Below, piece by piece: positions 1 to 9,248 of a stretch of DNA of 64,000 nt. The position numbers were made by a program, and so were the translations under genes. The notes under the pieces are model-generated. The model saw nothing but the letters and a program-made list of their open reading frames with translations, searched no databases and was not told the DNA's origin. How positions within the stretch are numbered: the first letter of the stretch is position 1; each line of letters begins with the position of its first letter. The stretch comes from Cellulophaga algicola DSM 14237 (GTDB lineage Bacteria > Bacteroidota > Bacteroidia > Flavobacteriales > Flavobacteriaceae): assembly GCF_000186265.1 (NCBI RefSeq), contig NC_014934.1:4278001-4342000 (forward strand), given 5' to 3'.

Positions 1-900
1 TTGTTTGCCTATGGTTAGCGCTTGTACTAATAGCTTATCTATGGTGTCAAATTCTTTAAAATTAAAAAGCATACCCGCATAAACTGTATGTGCGGTAGCA
101 AACGATGTTTTATTTCCTGTTTTTTGAGTAACTTCTATTCCTTTTTGCCCCCATTGATGCAGCCTGCTTCTATTGTTTTTAGAAACACTGCTTCCCATTT
201 CAAGCATGCACTGTCTAAATTGAATTTCAGGATCATTAGGATCTCCAGTCATCGCAATTTTTTTCATAGCCCCTTCTAAGTCTAATGATACCAACAATGA
301 TTTACAAACATCGTTATACTTTAGTTGAAGTGCTTCAAGATAGTTTTCAGGAGTATAATCAAAAACCATTAATCTGGTTTTGACAGGGAATCCAATTTTT
401 AATAAAGTATCCATCCAGACCTTATAATCTACCGGCGATTGTACCGTATAAGGAAAAAGTGCTAATACTAAATGATTTTCTGGGTTAGGTAATGCTTCTT
501 GGAACGATTTTAAAAGAGCCATAAGCAAGACATCATAATTAACATCTTCTTGCGCTAGTTCTTTCTTAAAATATTGAGCATCCCAAGTAAATTGCAACTG
601 ACCTTTTGTAATTTTGTCTTGTGTATTTTTATCTTTTTCAAAGTTTTCAATCCAATCCTTTAGTAGACTTTTACTATGGATTTTACTATTCTCAAAAGGG
701 GTCAATAAAACTACTGGAATATCAGGAATTGCACCATGTGGTGTTGATTCTAATTTTAAGAAACCTTCATACAAACGGGCTTGGTCAGATTTTATAATCC
801 ACCGTACCCATTGTAAGTGCGGATAAGGACCAACTTCTTTAAGCCACTTTTGTTGTAGATCTGTAACTAATTGTGCAACAGGGTTGTGTTCGTTATTCAT
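1..900 (-). CDS. T6SS-linked protein of unknown function, 3' end outside window
   Basis: An open minus-strand frame starts with ATG at 898-900 and runs without a stop through 300 codons to the left edge, so its C-terminus is not visible. The start lies 6 bases after the vgrG stop, which makes it the next gene of the leftward T6SS operon. It has no signal peptide or membrane segment, and the visible part is a mixed soluble protein (N-terminus MNNEHNPVAQLV, with HLQWVRWIIKSDQ near residue 30). I do not recognise a family. Genes directly after vgrG often encode adaptors, chaperones or cargo for the spike, and a loader or adaptor role is my inference from position only. Confidence 0.75.
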   Translation of the reverse strand, partial: MNNEHNPVAQLVTDLQQKWLKEVGPYPHLQWVRWIIKSDQARLYEGFLKLESTPHGAIPDIPVVLLTPFENSKIHSKSLLKDWIENFEKDKNTQDKITKGQLQFTWDAQYFKKELAQEDVNYDVLLMALLKSFQEALPNPENHLVLALFPYTVQSPVDYKVWMDTLLKIGFPVKTRLMVFDYTPENYLEALQLKYNDVCKSLLVSLDLEGAMKKIAMTGDPNDPEIQFRQCMLEMGSSVSKNNRSRLHQWGQKGIEVTQKTGNKTSFATAHTVYAGMLFNFKEFDTIDKLLVQALTIGKQ

Positions 901-906
901 GGTTTA

Positions 907-2688
907 CTAGCTACAGTTAAGGTTAAGCAGACCGCCTTTTACATTGGTCATCGCTGCTCCATCAACATCAAGAATACCGCCACTGGTTAATTTTAATTCT
1001 GCAGCACCTTCAATATTGGTACTAGGTGCAGTAGCTTCTATTTTTGCATCACTAATCATAGTAATTTTTGCACTGCCTTCCGTATACACTTCCTTAGAAG
1101 TTGTGTTTACATTATTTATGCCTTCTATATTAACTGTTTTAGAAGCCATTATATTAATTTCTTCTGAATTTAAAGTCAGTTTTTTATTAGCACTGATTGT
1201 AATTTCTCCTTTCCCATTCATTACTACGGTATTTCCGTCTGCATCAGAAATGGTAACACTACCATCCTTATCATTCATCAATACTTTATTACCACTTTTA
1301 GTCTGTATCACCTTCATATTATTATCCGGATCTGCAAAACCACTTTTAGCATTGCTATTAAAGCCAGCACTTAAAACATACGGTTTCTCTGGGTTGTTAT
1401 TTTCAAAACCTACGAGTACTTCTTCGTCTAATTCAGGAATAAAATAGAAGCCTTTACCGCTACCACCATACGGCGTATTCATTTTTATCCATGGGGTAGA
1501 GGTACCCATTCTGCGCTGCCAACCAAACTGTACTTTTATACGTCCTAATCCATTAGGATCATTATTATCTAGAACAATACCACGCTGTTCTTCTGCAGTT
1601 GGTGTTGCAAATATGGCACTGTAATGTGGGTGTTCTGTGCCTTCGGGTACGCCCTCAAAATGATTTTCATAATTACCACTATGATCAAAACGATGCGCTA
1701 CTTTGGTAACCATATAGGAACCAAAAGCATCTTTTCGGGTTTTATCAGAAAAACTAGTACCTTCAATAGTTAAATTATCTCCTACGCGCAGACCCACAAT
1801 TTCTGAAGATCCGTTGGCAATAATCATATTCGCCGCTTTAGACAGGGTATCTACTTTTGCTACATGATCTAAACCTTGTTGTCCGCTATATTCGTTTTGG
1901 TTATGATTCCAGGTATAGCTCTCTTTTTTAGCAAAAAGTCCGTCTGATTCTTTCTTAATTTTTGCAGCATACATATGTCCACTTTGTGAATTAAAAGAAG
2001 AAGAAACAGATTCTAAGTCACTATCATTGACCCAATCTTTAGAGGTAAAACCACTATTTTGTGATTGTAATGTAGTCGCTATGCCAAAAGTTTGAATGTC
2101 CTTACCGTATATGCCATTTAATTGCTTGTCTCCTGTGCGACCTACACAAAAGGTTCTCCCATTATCATACATCCACAACCCATAGCGGGCACACATGCGT
2201 TGCAAGAATGAAAAATCTGACTCGTTGTATTGTACGGTGTACGGTAGTTTTAAATTGGTACCCATTCCTAGTTCCAATTTTAATAAATCTGTTGCATGGC
2301 CCTTAACAGTATCACTTACCACTTGGCTAAAAGAAGAACCCTCCTCATAGCTAAAACACTGTATAGAACGAGACAATAATATGCTAGTTCCCTGTCCAGA
2401 AATAACAATAGCACCCGAAGCGCCAATCCCTTTTTGTAAGGTCACCGAAGTAATGATCCCCACATATTCTAATTCGCCATCATTAACGCCTATAGAAATC
2501 TTTTTTCCGGAATAGTTAATGGAATTATTCATTAGGGTTCCGCTATAACCCTCCGTAGCATTGGTTTGAAAAACCACACTAAAAGAACTATGCGTACCCA
2601 TAGCTTGTTCTATAGAAACCTTATAACCAGATTTAGGAAGAAAACGTTCTCCATCGATAATAAGCACTGGGGTAATCATTTTAGGCAT
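907..2688 (-). CDS. vgrG: VgrG/TssI spike protein of T6SSiii
   Basis: This 593-aa protein forms the trimeric spike at the tip of the T6SS tail tube, related to phage gp27/gp5. The N-terminal two thirds is gp27-like. The gp5 OB-fold region begins near residue 360 (DNNDPNGLGRIKVQFGWQ, then STPWIKMNTPYGG and PELDEEVLVGFENNNPEKPYV). The C-terminus is a repetitive beta-helix-like stretch of short hydrophobic/polar strands (VTISDADGNTVVMNGKGEI onward). It stops soon after this needle, so there is no C-terminal effector domain, and cargo must bind separately. A 97-base gap separates it from tssF, wider than the other gaps in this operon. Confidence 0.95.
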   Translation of the reverse strand: MPKMITPVLIIDGERFLPKSGYKVSIEQAMGTHSSFSVVFQTNATEGYSGTLMNNSINYSGKKISIGVNDGELEYVGIITSVTLQKGIGASGAIVISGQGTSILLSRSIQCFSYEEGSSFSQVVSDTVKGHATDLLKLELGMGTNLKLPYTVQYNESDFSFLQRMCARYGLWMYDNGRTFCVGRTGDKQLNGIYGKDIQTFGIATTLQSQNSGFTSKDWVNDSDLESVSSSFNSQSGHMYAAKIKKESDGLFAKKESYTWNHNQNEYSGQQGLDHVAKVDTLSKAANMIIANGSSEIVGLRVGDNLTIEGTSFSDKTRKDAFGSYMVTKVAHRFDHSGNYENHFEGVPEGTEHPHYSAIFATPTAEEQRGIVLDNNDPNGLGRIKVQFGWQRRMGTSTPWIKMNTPYGGSGKGFYFIPELDEEVLVGFENNNPEKPYVLSAGFNSNAKSGFADPDNNMKVIQTKSGNKVLMNDKDGSVTISDADGNTVVMNGKGEITISANKKLTLNSEEINIMASKTVNIEGINNVNTTSKEVYTEGSAKITMISDAKIEATAPSTNIEGAAELKLTSGGILDVDGAAMTNVKGGLLNLNCS

Positions 2689-2785
2689 GGCAGTAGAATT
2701 TTAAAACGTTAATGTAAACACAATCGACGAGCTTAACAAAAAATAGCCTCGCATTTCGATGAAATACCATATATATTATAGATTA

Positions 2786-4648
2786 TTAGCTATAAAAAAT
2801 ACGAAATGGAAGCACATTTGCAGATCGCGATTGGAGTCCGATAAGTACTTCTTTTTTTAGGTGTTCCCAGCTTTCTTCATCGTAAACAGCATCTTCATGT
2901 TTTGTAATGTAAACATCTGTAGTAGGAGTATAGCCAATGCCTTCTTCAAGCGCAACGACAACACCTTTTTCTATAGTTACTTTTTTAATGCTATCTTTAA
3001 AAATACCAAAGCAATGCTGAATGATATCCTGTCTTGTAATAATTTTACCTTTAGAAAGAATGTGCTCTCTATAGGCATAAATTTTTTCACTAGCACTAGG
3101 TTCATCTTTACCACCGATAGTACCGGTAATAAAAGTTAGTGAATTTGGTAAAAATGCAGTACCCGAATATTGAACCAATTGTACATATGGGTTTATTTTA
3201 TTAGCTTTATCTCCTGCTGTGCTCCAATAATTGGTAAAAACAAATTGATCTTTATTTTTGTTAATGCTATTCTTATTGATAACTAGATATGGAATTTTAT
3301 TTTTGGTAAAATCTCTCAATTCTATTTGCTGATCAATTCTAGAAATTATCTGTTTTAGATCTTTTAAGTTGGTATTGATAAAATCATCATTCATTGCATT
3401 AAATGCAATGCTATCTTCTTTAAGTAAATCTATCGTGTAATTTAATAGCTCGGAAGCATCGCGCTCATCAAAACGAGAAACACCGCCAAAACGTAAATAA
3501 GCTTGTGTACTTGTAGATGTATCTTCTTTCTTTCTGTCTTGAATAAAATATGTATTACCACTGTCTCCTATAATATCTTGCACATCAAAGAAGTAATCCC
3601 CGTCTATCTCTAAAGGTAAAATATTAAAATAAGATTTTAAACGTCTGTTGGTTTCATGTCGCTTTTTATTAAGTACAGGAAAACAGTTAATATGGCAATG
3701 AAGGTTGTCTAGCATTTTGCTAGAAACAATAGAAGAAAAAGAAATTTTGATCCATAGCAATGGCGTATTAAATTCTTTTAAATCTTTCTCACTAAGAAAA
3801 TTTTCAAAATCTTCGGGATAATCTTTTAAATTATCTTTTACTGAAATGGTATCTGTGATTGTATAGAAGTGCTCTTGGTAAAACTCCTTCACATAGTTTT
3901 CGTAAAATTTAATCTTACTCTGTATAGATTCGTTTATATAGGTATTTAAATCTTGACCAGCAAATTCTAACTCGTTATAGCCATTAACAACCTCTAGGGG
4001 TGTACCGTTTAATGACCATTTAGAAAGTCCTAATTGGTGGGTTAATACATTTTTTTGCGAAAAATTAAGCAAATCAAAATAACAAAGAAGGTCTTGAATA
4101 GAACTGGTTTCTTCATCTGGTTTAATTCCTAAGTAGATGCTAGAACCGTCTGGAGTACCTACAAAATTATCTTTCGAGATAAAAGGTATATTCCGGTGTG
4201 CCTTATGTGACGCTATTTTTTCTGGATAAGCAATGTAATCTAAAGAGCAATTACTCAGTTTAAAAGCTCCTGCAGGAGCGAAGAAAAAATCTTCAAAATC
4301 GTTTTTACCATTCTCCCTAAAAATTGGCATTCTTTTACGGTGGTAAAACTCTGAACGTTCATTAATATTTAAATTACTATCTATAGGTAAGGCATGCATC
4401 ACAGCATGTGCTGGTCTTGCAGTTACCGATACTTGCGGTGTTAGCAAATCTACTAAACGCTCCGTAATTCTGGTTCTACTAGATTTTATAGTATCAGAAA
4501 TACGTTCAAACTCATGTGAGCAAGCGTCAAAAAGAATACTAATAATAGGGTCTAAGGAATATTCAATTTCCATTTCATCCATTCCCCAGGTATCCGCAGC
4601 CCTTCTAATTAACCGTTCTTTTATTTCTTCTTTACTTAATGATTTCAT
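2786..4648 (-). CDS. tssF: T6SS baseplate protein TssF
   Basis: TssF is a baseplate wedge subunit that works with TssE, TssG and TssK around the VgrG hub. The 620-aa length is typical. The N-terminus (RRAADTWGMDEMEIEYSLDP) and the segment ERLVDLLTPQVSVTARPAHA near residues 65-85 are characteristic of the family, including its Bacteroidota branch. There is no signal peptide. It follows tssE after 14 bases in the leftward operon and precedes vgrG, the usual grouping of baseplate genes. Confidence 0.93.
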   Translation of the reverse strand: MKSLSKEEIKERLIRRAADTWGMDEMEIEYSLDPIISILFDACSHEFERISDTIKSSRTRITERLVDLLTPQVSVTARPAHAVMHALPIDSNLNINERSEFYHRKRMPIFRENGKNDFEDFFFAPAGAFKLSNCSLDYIAYPEKIASHKAHRNIPFISKDNFVGTPDGSSIYLGIKPDEETSSIQDLLCYFDLLNFSQKNVLTHQLGLSKWSLNGTPLEVVNGYNELEFAGQDLNTYINESIQSKIKFYENYVKEFYQEHFYTITDTISVKDNLKDYPEDFENFLSEKDLKEFNTPLLWIKISFSSIVSSKMLDNLHCHINCFPVLNKKRHETNRRLKSYFNILPLEIDGDYFFDVQDIIGDSGNTYFIQDRKKEDTSTSTQAYLRFGGVSRFDERDASELLNYTIDLLKEDSIAFNAMNDDFINTNLKDLKQIISRIDQQIELRDFTKNKIPYLVINKNSINKNKDQFVFTNYWSTAGDKANKINPYVQLVQYSGTAFLPNSLTFITGTIGGKDEPSASEKIYAYREHILSKGKIITRQDIIQHCFGIFKDSIKKVTIEKGVVVALEEGIGYTPTTDVYITKHEDAVYDEESWEHLKKEVLIGLQSRSANVLPFRIFYS

Positions 4649-4662
4649 TCTGGAGTATGTGT

Positions 4663-5094
4663 TTACTTATAAGATAATGGTGCTAGATAATAATCACCAC
4701 TAAAATAATACGGTTCGTTAGTTTTTAAAAGGGTACCTGTAACTGTAATATTTAGATATTTTTTCAATCTAACTTTATTCGAATTTTCAGATACACTTTC
4801 TTGCAAATTAATAGTCAAAGTGGTATTCCCTAAGCGCTTTTCATAGGTTTCTATTTGATTGGTAAGCGATCTTTTAATTTGCTCTTTTAATACATTGGCA
4901 TTCACCAACAGATCAAAATCTGTTTCCCATATTTCACTACCAAAACCTTCATCAAAAACATATTCTTCAAAATATGTTGTGATGATGATGCTTATAAATT
5001 GTGATATAGATTCTTGTAGCGATATTTTCCGAAGTTCTTTCTTCTCAAAAAACCGCTTAAAATCAAAAGGAGCTTCGTAGTATGGTTTTGCCAT
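4663..5094 (-). CDS. tssE: T6SS baseplate protein TssE (gp25-like)
   Basis: This 143-aa protein belongs to the GPW/gp25 family, the baseplate subunit that nucleates sheath assembly. The conserved core is visible as SISQFISIIITTYFEEYVFDEGFGSEIWE around residues 28-57, where the acidic FDEGFGSEIWE stretch stands in for the family's usual Arg-containing initiation motif. A C-terminal beta segment (LNITVTGTL) follows. It lies 11 bases after tssH and 14 before tssF. The family call also rests on size and operon position. Confidence 0.88.
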   Translation of the reverse strand: MAKPYYEAPFDFKRFFEKKELRKISLQESISQFISIIITTYFEEYVFDEGFGSEIWETDFDLLVNANVLKEQIKRSLTNQIETYEKRLGNTTLTINLQESVSENSNKVRLKKYLNITVTGTLLKTNEPYYFSGDYYLAPLSYK

Positions 5095-5105
5095 TTAGCC
5101 TAGTT

Positions 5106-7571
5106 TTAATCTGTTACCTCAAAAACAACAATAGTGTCTTTTAGTCGAATTCTTACCGTTTGTGGCGCTGTTATTTTACCTGAAATAATCATGCGAGACA
5201 AAGGTCTTTTTAATTTATTACGGATGACCGCTTTTAAAGGGCGTACACCATAGGTTGATGAAAAGCCATCTAGCGATAAAAAGTCTTTAGTTTCTTTATC
5301 TATATCTAAGGTAATTCCTAATTTGTTTGCTAAAACAAGCAGCTCTTTTTTAAGATGTAAATCGAAAATAAGGGGTGCATTTTCTTTCGAGATTGGTGCA
5401 AATGGAATAATTTCTGTGATTCTACCTAAGAATTCAGGCCTAAAATAAGGAGACATAATTTCTAGAATCTGATCTGATGATGGTGTGGTGCCATCAGAGA
5501 TTTTTTCTGCAATAAACTCTGATCCAATATTTGAGGTAAAAAGAATTACAGCATTGGAAAAATCACCCATTTTACCCAAACGATCGCTAAGTTTACCTTC
5601 ATCTAAAATTTGAAGAAAAACATCAAAAACCGACTGGTGTGCTTTTTCAATTTCATCAAAAAGTACAATAGAATAGGGTTTTTGTCTAATTTTATTTACT
5701 AACATTCCGCCTTCTTCATATCCTATGTATCCCGGAGGTGCTCCGTATAAAAGTGCTGCTGAATGTTCCTCTTTAAACTCAGACATATCAAAACGAATAA
5801 TAGCACTTTCATCATTAAATAAAAACTCTGCTAATGATTTTGCTAATTCTGTTTTACCTGTTCCTGTTGGTCCAGAGAAAAAGAAAGACCCAATAGGTTG
5901 CCCTGCTTTAGAAAGTCCAGATCTAGATTCAATAATTGCCTCCGTAATAGTTTTTACAGCATGGTCTTGCCCAATAACACGTTTCTTAAGCGTAGCTTCC
6001 ATCTCCATAAGACGTTCGCGCTCTTGTGTCTGTACTTTTCCCGCAGGAATTCCTGTAATACTAGAGACCACTGCCGCTAAATCTTCATCAAAAATTTCTG
6101 TCAATTCTTTTGTAGAATGTTCTTCTATAGCCGTAAGAATAGCCGTTAAATAAGCTAATTTCTCTTTATAAGATGGAAAAGATAAGAGATCTTCGGTATC
6201 ATATTTTCCAATAACAATAGGGCCTAGTTTATTTTTTAGTTCGATATAAATCCAATCTATCTCTTCTTTACGTTGTTCTTCTGATAAAGAGGCCGATTTT
6301 TTCTCTAAAAAGTCTAATTTGGTCGTTAACTCTTCAACATCCGCAGGTAAAGATTGTTGTGATACTTTTGCAGCAGCCATGGTTCTGTCCACTAAATCTA
6401 AAGCCGAATCTGGTAAATTTTTTTCTTTTAAATACCGTTTAGAAAATAAAATAGATTCTTTTAACGTAGCATCAGATATTTCTAATTGGTGGTGTTCTTT
6501 AAAAGTTTCCCCAACATTTTTTAATATTCTAAATGCGGTTTCTGTATCTGGTTCCTCTAAACTAACCGATTCAAAACGTCTATTTAAGGCATCATCCGAA
6601 GCAATATGCTTGCGGAAATATTCCGGAGACGTTACTCCAATTAAAACAATTTCGCCCTTATTTAATTCAGACTTAATCACATTTAAAATCCCTTGACTCA
6701 TAGCACTATCTTGTAATAGCGCATGAAAATCATCCATCACCAAAATAGGTAAGCTATACGATTTTGCTTGTTCAAAAATTTGTTGCAATCTATCTTCTAC
6801 TTCCCCTTTATAGGAAGCTCCAGATAGTAGGAGGGTAGTGTGTATTTCTAACAATGTAGCTTGTTGTAACACATCTACAATTTTTTTCTCTGCAATAAGT
6901 ACAGCTAAATTTTTAATTAAAATAGATTTTCCAACACCAGATTCTCCTTGGATAATTACATTAGGTTTAGATTTTCTACTTAAAATTTCAGTAATACTTT
7001 TTAGCTCCTTATCTCTGTTTATGATATGTGAGAATTCTCCAGTACTAGCTAATTTTACTAGGTCTGAAGTATATTTAGTTAGTATACTCGTATCTTTTGT
7101 TTCTGTAGTTGCTGCAGCATAACTAATCTTAGGATTAATTTTACCTTCAGCATTTCCAGAACCTTTCTGAGTTTCTAAAAGTTGGTTATGATTTACTGGC
7201 AGCGATTTTAATTGATCAAAACTAAAGCCAACACCAGGTGTTATTGCAGCAATAAACAAAACCAATAGATCTACTTCATCTTTGCCTAATTTGTTTTTGA
7301 TGTCTTCTGCTTCAATAAAAACTAATTGTACACCGGGATTTGCTTCAATTTCTGTATTTCTAGAAGATCTTTTAGGAGTTTGTTCCATATTTACTTCTGC
7401 CCATTCTTCTACAAAATAGACATCTACGCCTAAATTGTGAAGTTTGCGTAAAAGTGATAAATCTCTATTTAATGCTGCTTTGATAATGTGTGCAGGAGTA
7501 TAGTTTTGATGCTGATTTTCTTCTGCAATTTGAGATGCTATATAAACAGCCTTTTCAACTTCGTTATTCAT
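5106..7571 (-). CDS. tssH: T6SS sheath-recycling AAA+ ATPase TssH (ClpV)
   Basis: This 821-aa class 2 AAA+ unfoldase disassembles the contracted TssB/C sheath so the machine can fire again. It has a Clp N-domain (residues 1-75), AAA1 with Walker A GESGVGKS (about residue 209) and pore loop GASYKGEVEDRL, and a reduced middle domain. AAA2 carries Walker A GPTGTGKT, Walker B VLFDEIEKAH and pore loop GAPPGYIGYEEGG. The AAA1 Walker B reads ILVMDDF, so the usual catalytic Glu is Asp, whereas AAA2 is canonical. It starts 2 bases after the tssO stop. It could be confused with housekeeping ClpB, but the operon and short middle domain favour TssH. Confidence 0.95.
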   Translation of the reverse strand: MNNEVEKAVYIASQIAEENQHQNYTPAHIIKAALNRDLSLLRKLHNLGVDVYFVEEWAEVNMEQTPKRSSRNTEIEANPGVQLVFIEAEDIKNKLGKDEVDLLVLFIAAITPGVGFSFDQLKSLPVNHNQLLETQKGSGNAEGKINPKISYAAATTETKDTSILTKYTSDLVKLASTGEFSHIINRDKELKSITEILSRKSKPNVIIQGESGVGKSILIKNLAVLIAEKKIVDVLQQATLLEIHTTLLLSGASYKGEVEDRLQQIFEQAKSYSLPILVMDDFHALLQDSAMSQGILNVIKSELNKGEIVLIGVTSPEYFRKHIASDDALNRRFESVSLEEPDTETAFRILKNVGETFKEHHQLEISDATLKESILFSKRYLKEKNLPDSALDLVDRTMAAAKVSQQSLPADVEELTTKLDFLEKKSASLSEEQRKEEIDWIYIELKNKLGPIVIGKYDTEDLLSFPSYKEKLAYLTAILTAIEEHSTKELTEIFDEDLAAVVSSITGIPAGKVQTQERERLMEMEATLKKRVIGQDHAVKTITEAIIESRSGLSKAGQPIGSFFFSGPTGTGKTELAKSLAEFLFNDESAIIRFDMSEFKEEHSAALLYGAPPGYIGYEEGGMLVNKIRQKPYSIVLFDEIEKAHQSVFDVFLQILDEGKLSDRLGKMGDFSNAVILFTSNIGSEFIAEKISDGTTPSSDQILEIMSPYFRPEFLGRITEIIPFAPISKENAPLIFDLHLKKELLVLANKLGITLDIDKETKDFLSLDGFSSTYGVRPLKAVIRNKLKRPLSRMIISGKITAPQTVRIRLKDTIVVFEVTD

Positions 7572-7573
7572 AT

Positions 7574-8086
7574 TTAATGGGAGTTGTTTATGCGCCTTGC
7601 TAATTCTAATGCCGTTTCTAAATTTCGTATTTGATCCTCGTAATCATCTAACTGACTATCTAGTTCTTCTATTTCGGCTTTAGCATTAGAAACTTGTTTT
7701 AAATCTCTCTTGGCATCTAACAATTTTTTATAGGTAAGAATTAAATTCTCATACATATTTCTATTCTCCAGAGAATCTTTAGGAATATCATCCTTAATAT
7801 GCACTAAGTCTGAATTTATAGATTGTTCTAAAAATATATTTCCTTGTTTTGTCTTATCTAAAGAATCTATCAAAACATCAACACGTTTTAATTCCTTGAT
7901 AAACTGTTTCTGATACATAAATTCATATTGAATTTTCTTGTTCTCAGCTCTAAGCACTTCATTCTCTTTCCAAGGTAACTTGTAGCTAAAGAATACTGCC
8001 ACAAAAAGCAATATAATTGTAACTAAAAACATGAGCAAAAAGAGTAGAAAAGCAGATATCCTTTCTTTTTTATTTAATATTTCCAT
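7574..8086 (-). CDS. tssO: T6SSiii membrane-anchored coiled-coil protein TssO
   Basis: The 170-aa product has a short cytoplasmic N-terminus, one strong transmembrane helix at about residues 11-33 (AFLLFLLMFLVTIILLFVAV), and a charged, coiled-coil-rich remainder (for example AEIEELDSQLDDYEDQIRNL). This architecture and its place between tssK and tssH fit TssO of Bacteroidota T6SSiii. That subtype lacks TssJLM and uses TssN/O/P/Q/R as its envelope complex. TssO is expected to sit in the inner membrane with the coiled coil in the periplasm. The call relies on architecture and context more than on individual motifs. Confidence 0.8.
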   Translation of the reverse strand: MEILNKKERISAFLLFLLMFLVTIILLFVAVFFSYKLPWKENEVLRAENKKIQYEFMYQKQFIKELKRVDVLIDSLDKTKQGNIFLEQSINSDLVHIKDDIPKDSLENRNMYENLILTYKKLLDAKRDLKQVSNAKAEIEELDSQLDDYEDQIRNLETALELARRINNSH

Positions 8087-8097
8087 AGTCTATTTTT

Positions 8098-9240
8098 TTA
8101 TTCAGCTAAAAATGAAGGTCCTCCAGATTTTCCAAATTTATCTTGTACGATATTTTCATTAACAAATATGCCCATATCTCTACGTTTACCAATATAATCT
8201 ACCTGAGTAAGTATCGTAAACAAACGTTCGATAACATTCATGAAAGAATTTATGATAAATAAGTTTTGATTGACATCATTATGGTTGTAATCAATATTGA
8301 TAATATTTGTAAATATTTTTTCATAATCACCACCTTTTAAATCAGTCCACTCCCCAAAATAGTTGAATAACTGTTCTTTATTTTCAGGAGATGATACATC
8401 TACAGCGCTTTTGAAAAGTCTTGAAAAGCTAACAATAATTTCAATTAGTTTTTTAGGGTGCATTTCATATTCTTCCCATTTTACATAGGTAATCTGTTGT
8501 GATAAATAGGCATATAATTTATCTACCACAGTATGCATAGAATCTGCAATAGGATTATCGCTCTGTTTTGTATTTATTTTTTGCACAATTAAGATAGAAC
8601 TACGTTCTGCCATCTTTAAGAAAGCTTCTGCTACATTATAAAAATCTATTAAAGCCTCACTAGTACCTAAAGTAATAGAAGGAGCAATATAATCTGTAGC
8701 TGCTGCTAAAGCATTATTTTCTCTAATAATTTTAGCAATAGGAAGTTGGTTTCCTGCAAGACCCGACTTTTCTAAATCATTTGCGGTTACAAAAGTGAAA
8801 AAATACCTATTGGTAGTATATGGATATCTTGGCGGCATTTCTTTTGGGTTTTGTTCTCCAAAAGCAACCGTATCTTCTTGATCTACATTTAATAAAACAA
8901 AACCTTCCTCTAACTTATTATCTGCAAATTGTTCTACAACAACATCTTCTTTAACGGCAGGCGTAAGGTTGGTAATTTCTACGCGAGTACCATTTGGGGT
9001 AATAGCGCGTAATTTTTTAATTGATATTTTTAAACTTTTATGTACATCAATGGTAACGGTATATTCATTATGATCACTCAAATGTGATGCTAATAAACCA
9101 AAACCATCTTTTCCTACCCTAATGCTAGTAAGATCTTTTACAGTGTTTTCTGCATAGTCTTGGAGGTTTTGAAAATGCTCTTTTGAGATTTTCATACCAT
9201 CGATCCAATTTGTTTTAAAATGTTTTATGTCCTCTATCAT
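8098..9240 (-). CDS. tssK: T6SS baseplate protein TssK
   Basis: TssK links the baseplate to the envelope complex. I chose the ATG at 9238-9240 (protein start MIEDIKHFKTNWIDGMKISK), giving 380 aa. The longer frame from 9264 would overlap the tssN coding end, and its extra residues do not look conserved. The N-terminal WIDGMKISKEHFQNLQDY matches the start of Bacteroidota TssK proteins, where the family's W-x-x-G-M-x-L-x-x-x-H-F pattern is recognisable. It begins 8 bases after the tssN stop and ends 11 bases before tssO. No membrane segments are present. Confidence 0.9.
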   Translation of the reverse strand: MIEDIKHFKTNWIDGMKISKEHFQNLQDYAENTVKDLTSIRVGKDGFGLLASHLSDHNEYTVTIDVHKSLKISIKKLRAITPNGTRVEITNLTPAVKEDVVVEQFADNKLEEGFVLLNVDQEDTVAFGEQNPKEMPPRYPYTTNRYFFTFVTANDLEKSGLAGNQLPIAKIIRENNALAAATDYIAPSITLGTSEALIDFYNVAEAFLKMAERSSILIVQKINTKQSDNPIADSMHTVVDKLYAYLSQQITYVKWEEYEMHPKKLIEIIVSFSRLFKSAVDVSSPENKEQLFNYFGEWTDLKGGDYEKIFTNIINIDYNHNDVNQNLFIINSFMNVIERLFTILTQVDYIGKRRDMGIFVNENIVQDKFGKSGGPSFLAE

Positions 9241-9248
9241 AATAAATA

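Noticed and set aside
944-1447. Open frame on the + strand opposite vgrG (167 codons), with similar ones opposite tssH (5725-6153) and tssF
   Set aside because: They are shadows of strongly conserved T6SS genes on the minus strand, with no independent evidence.
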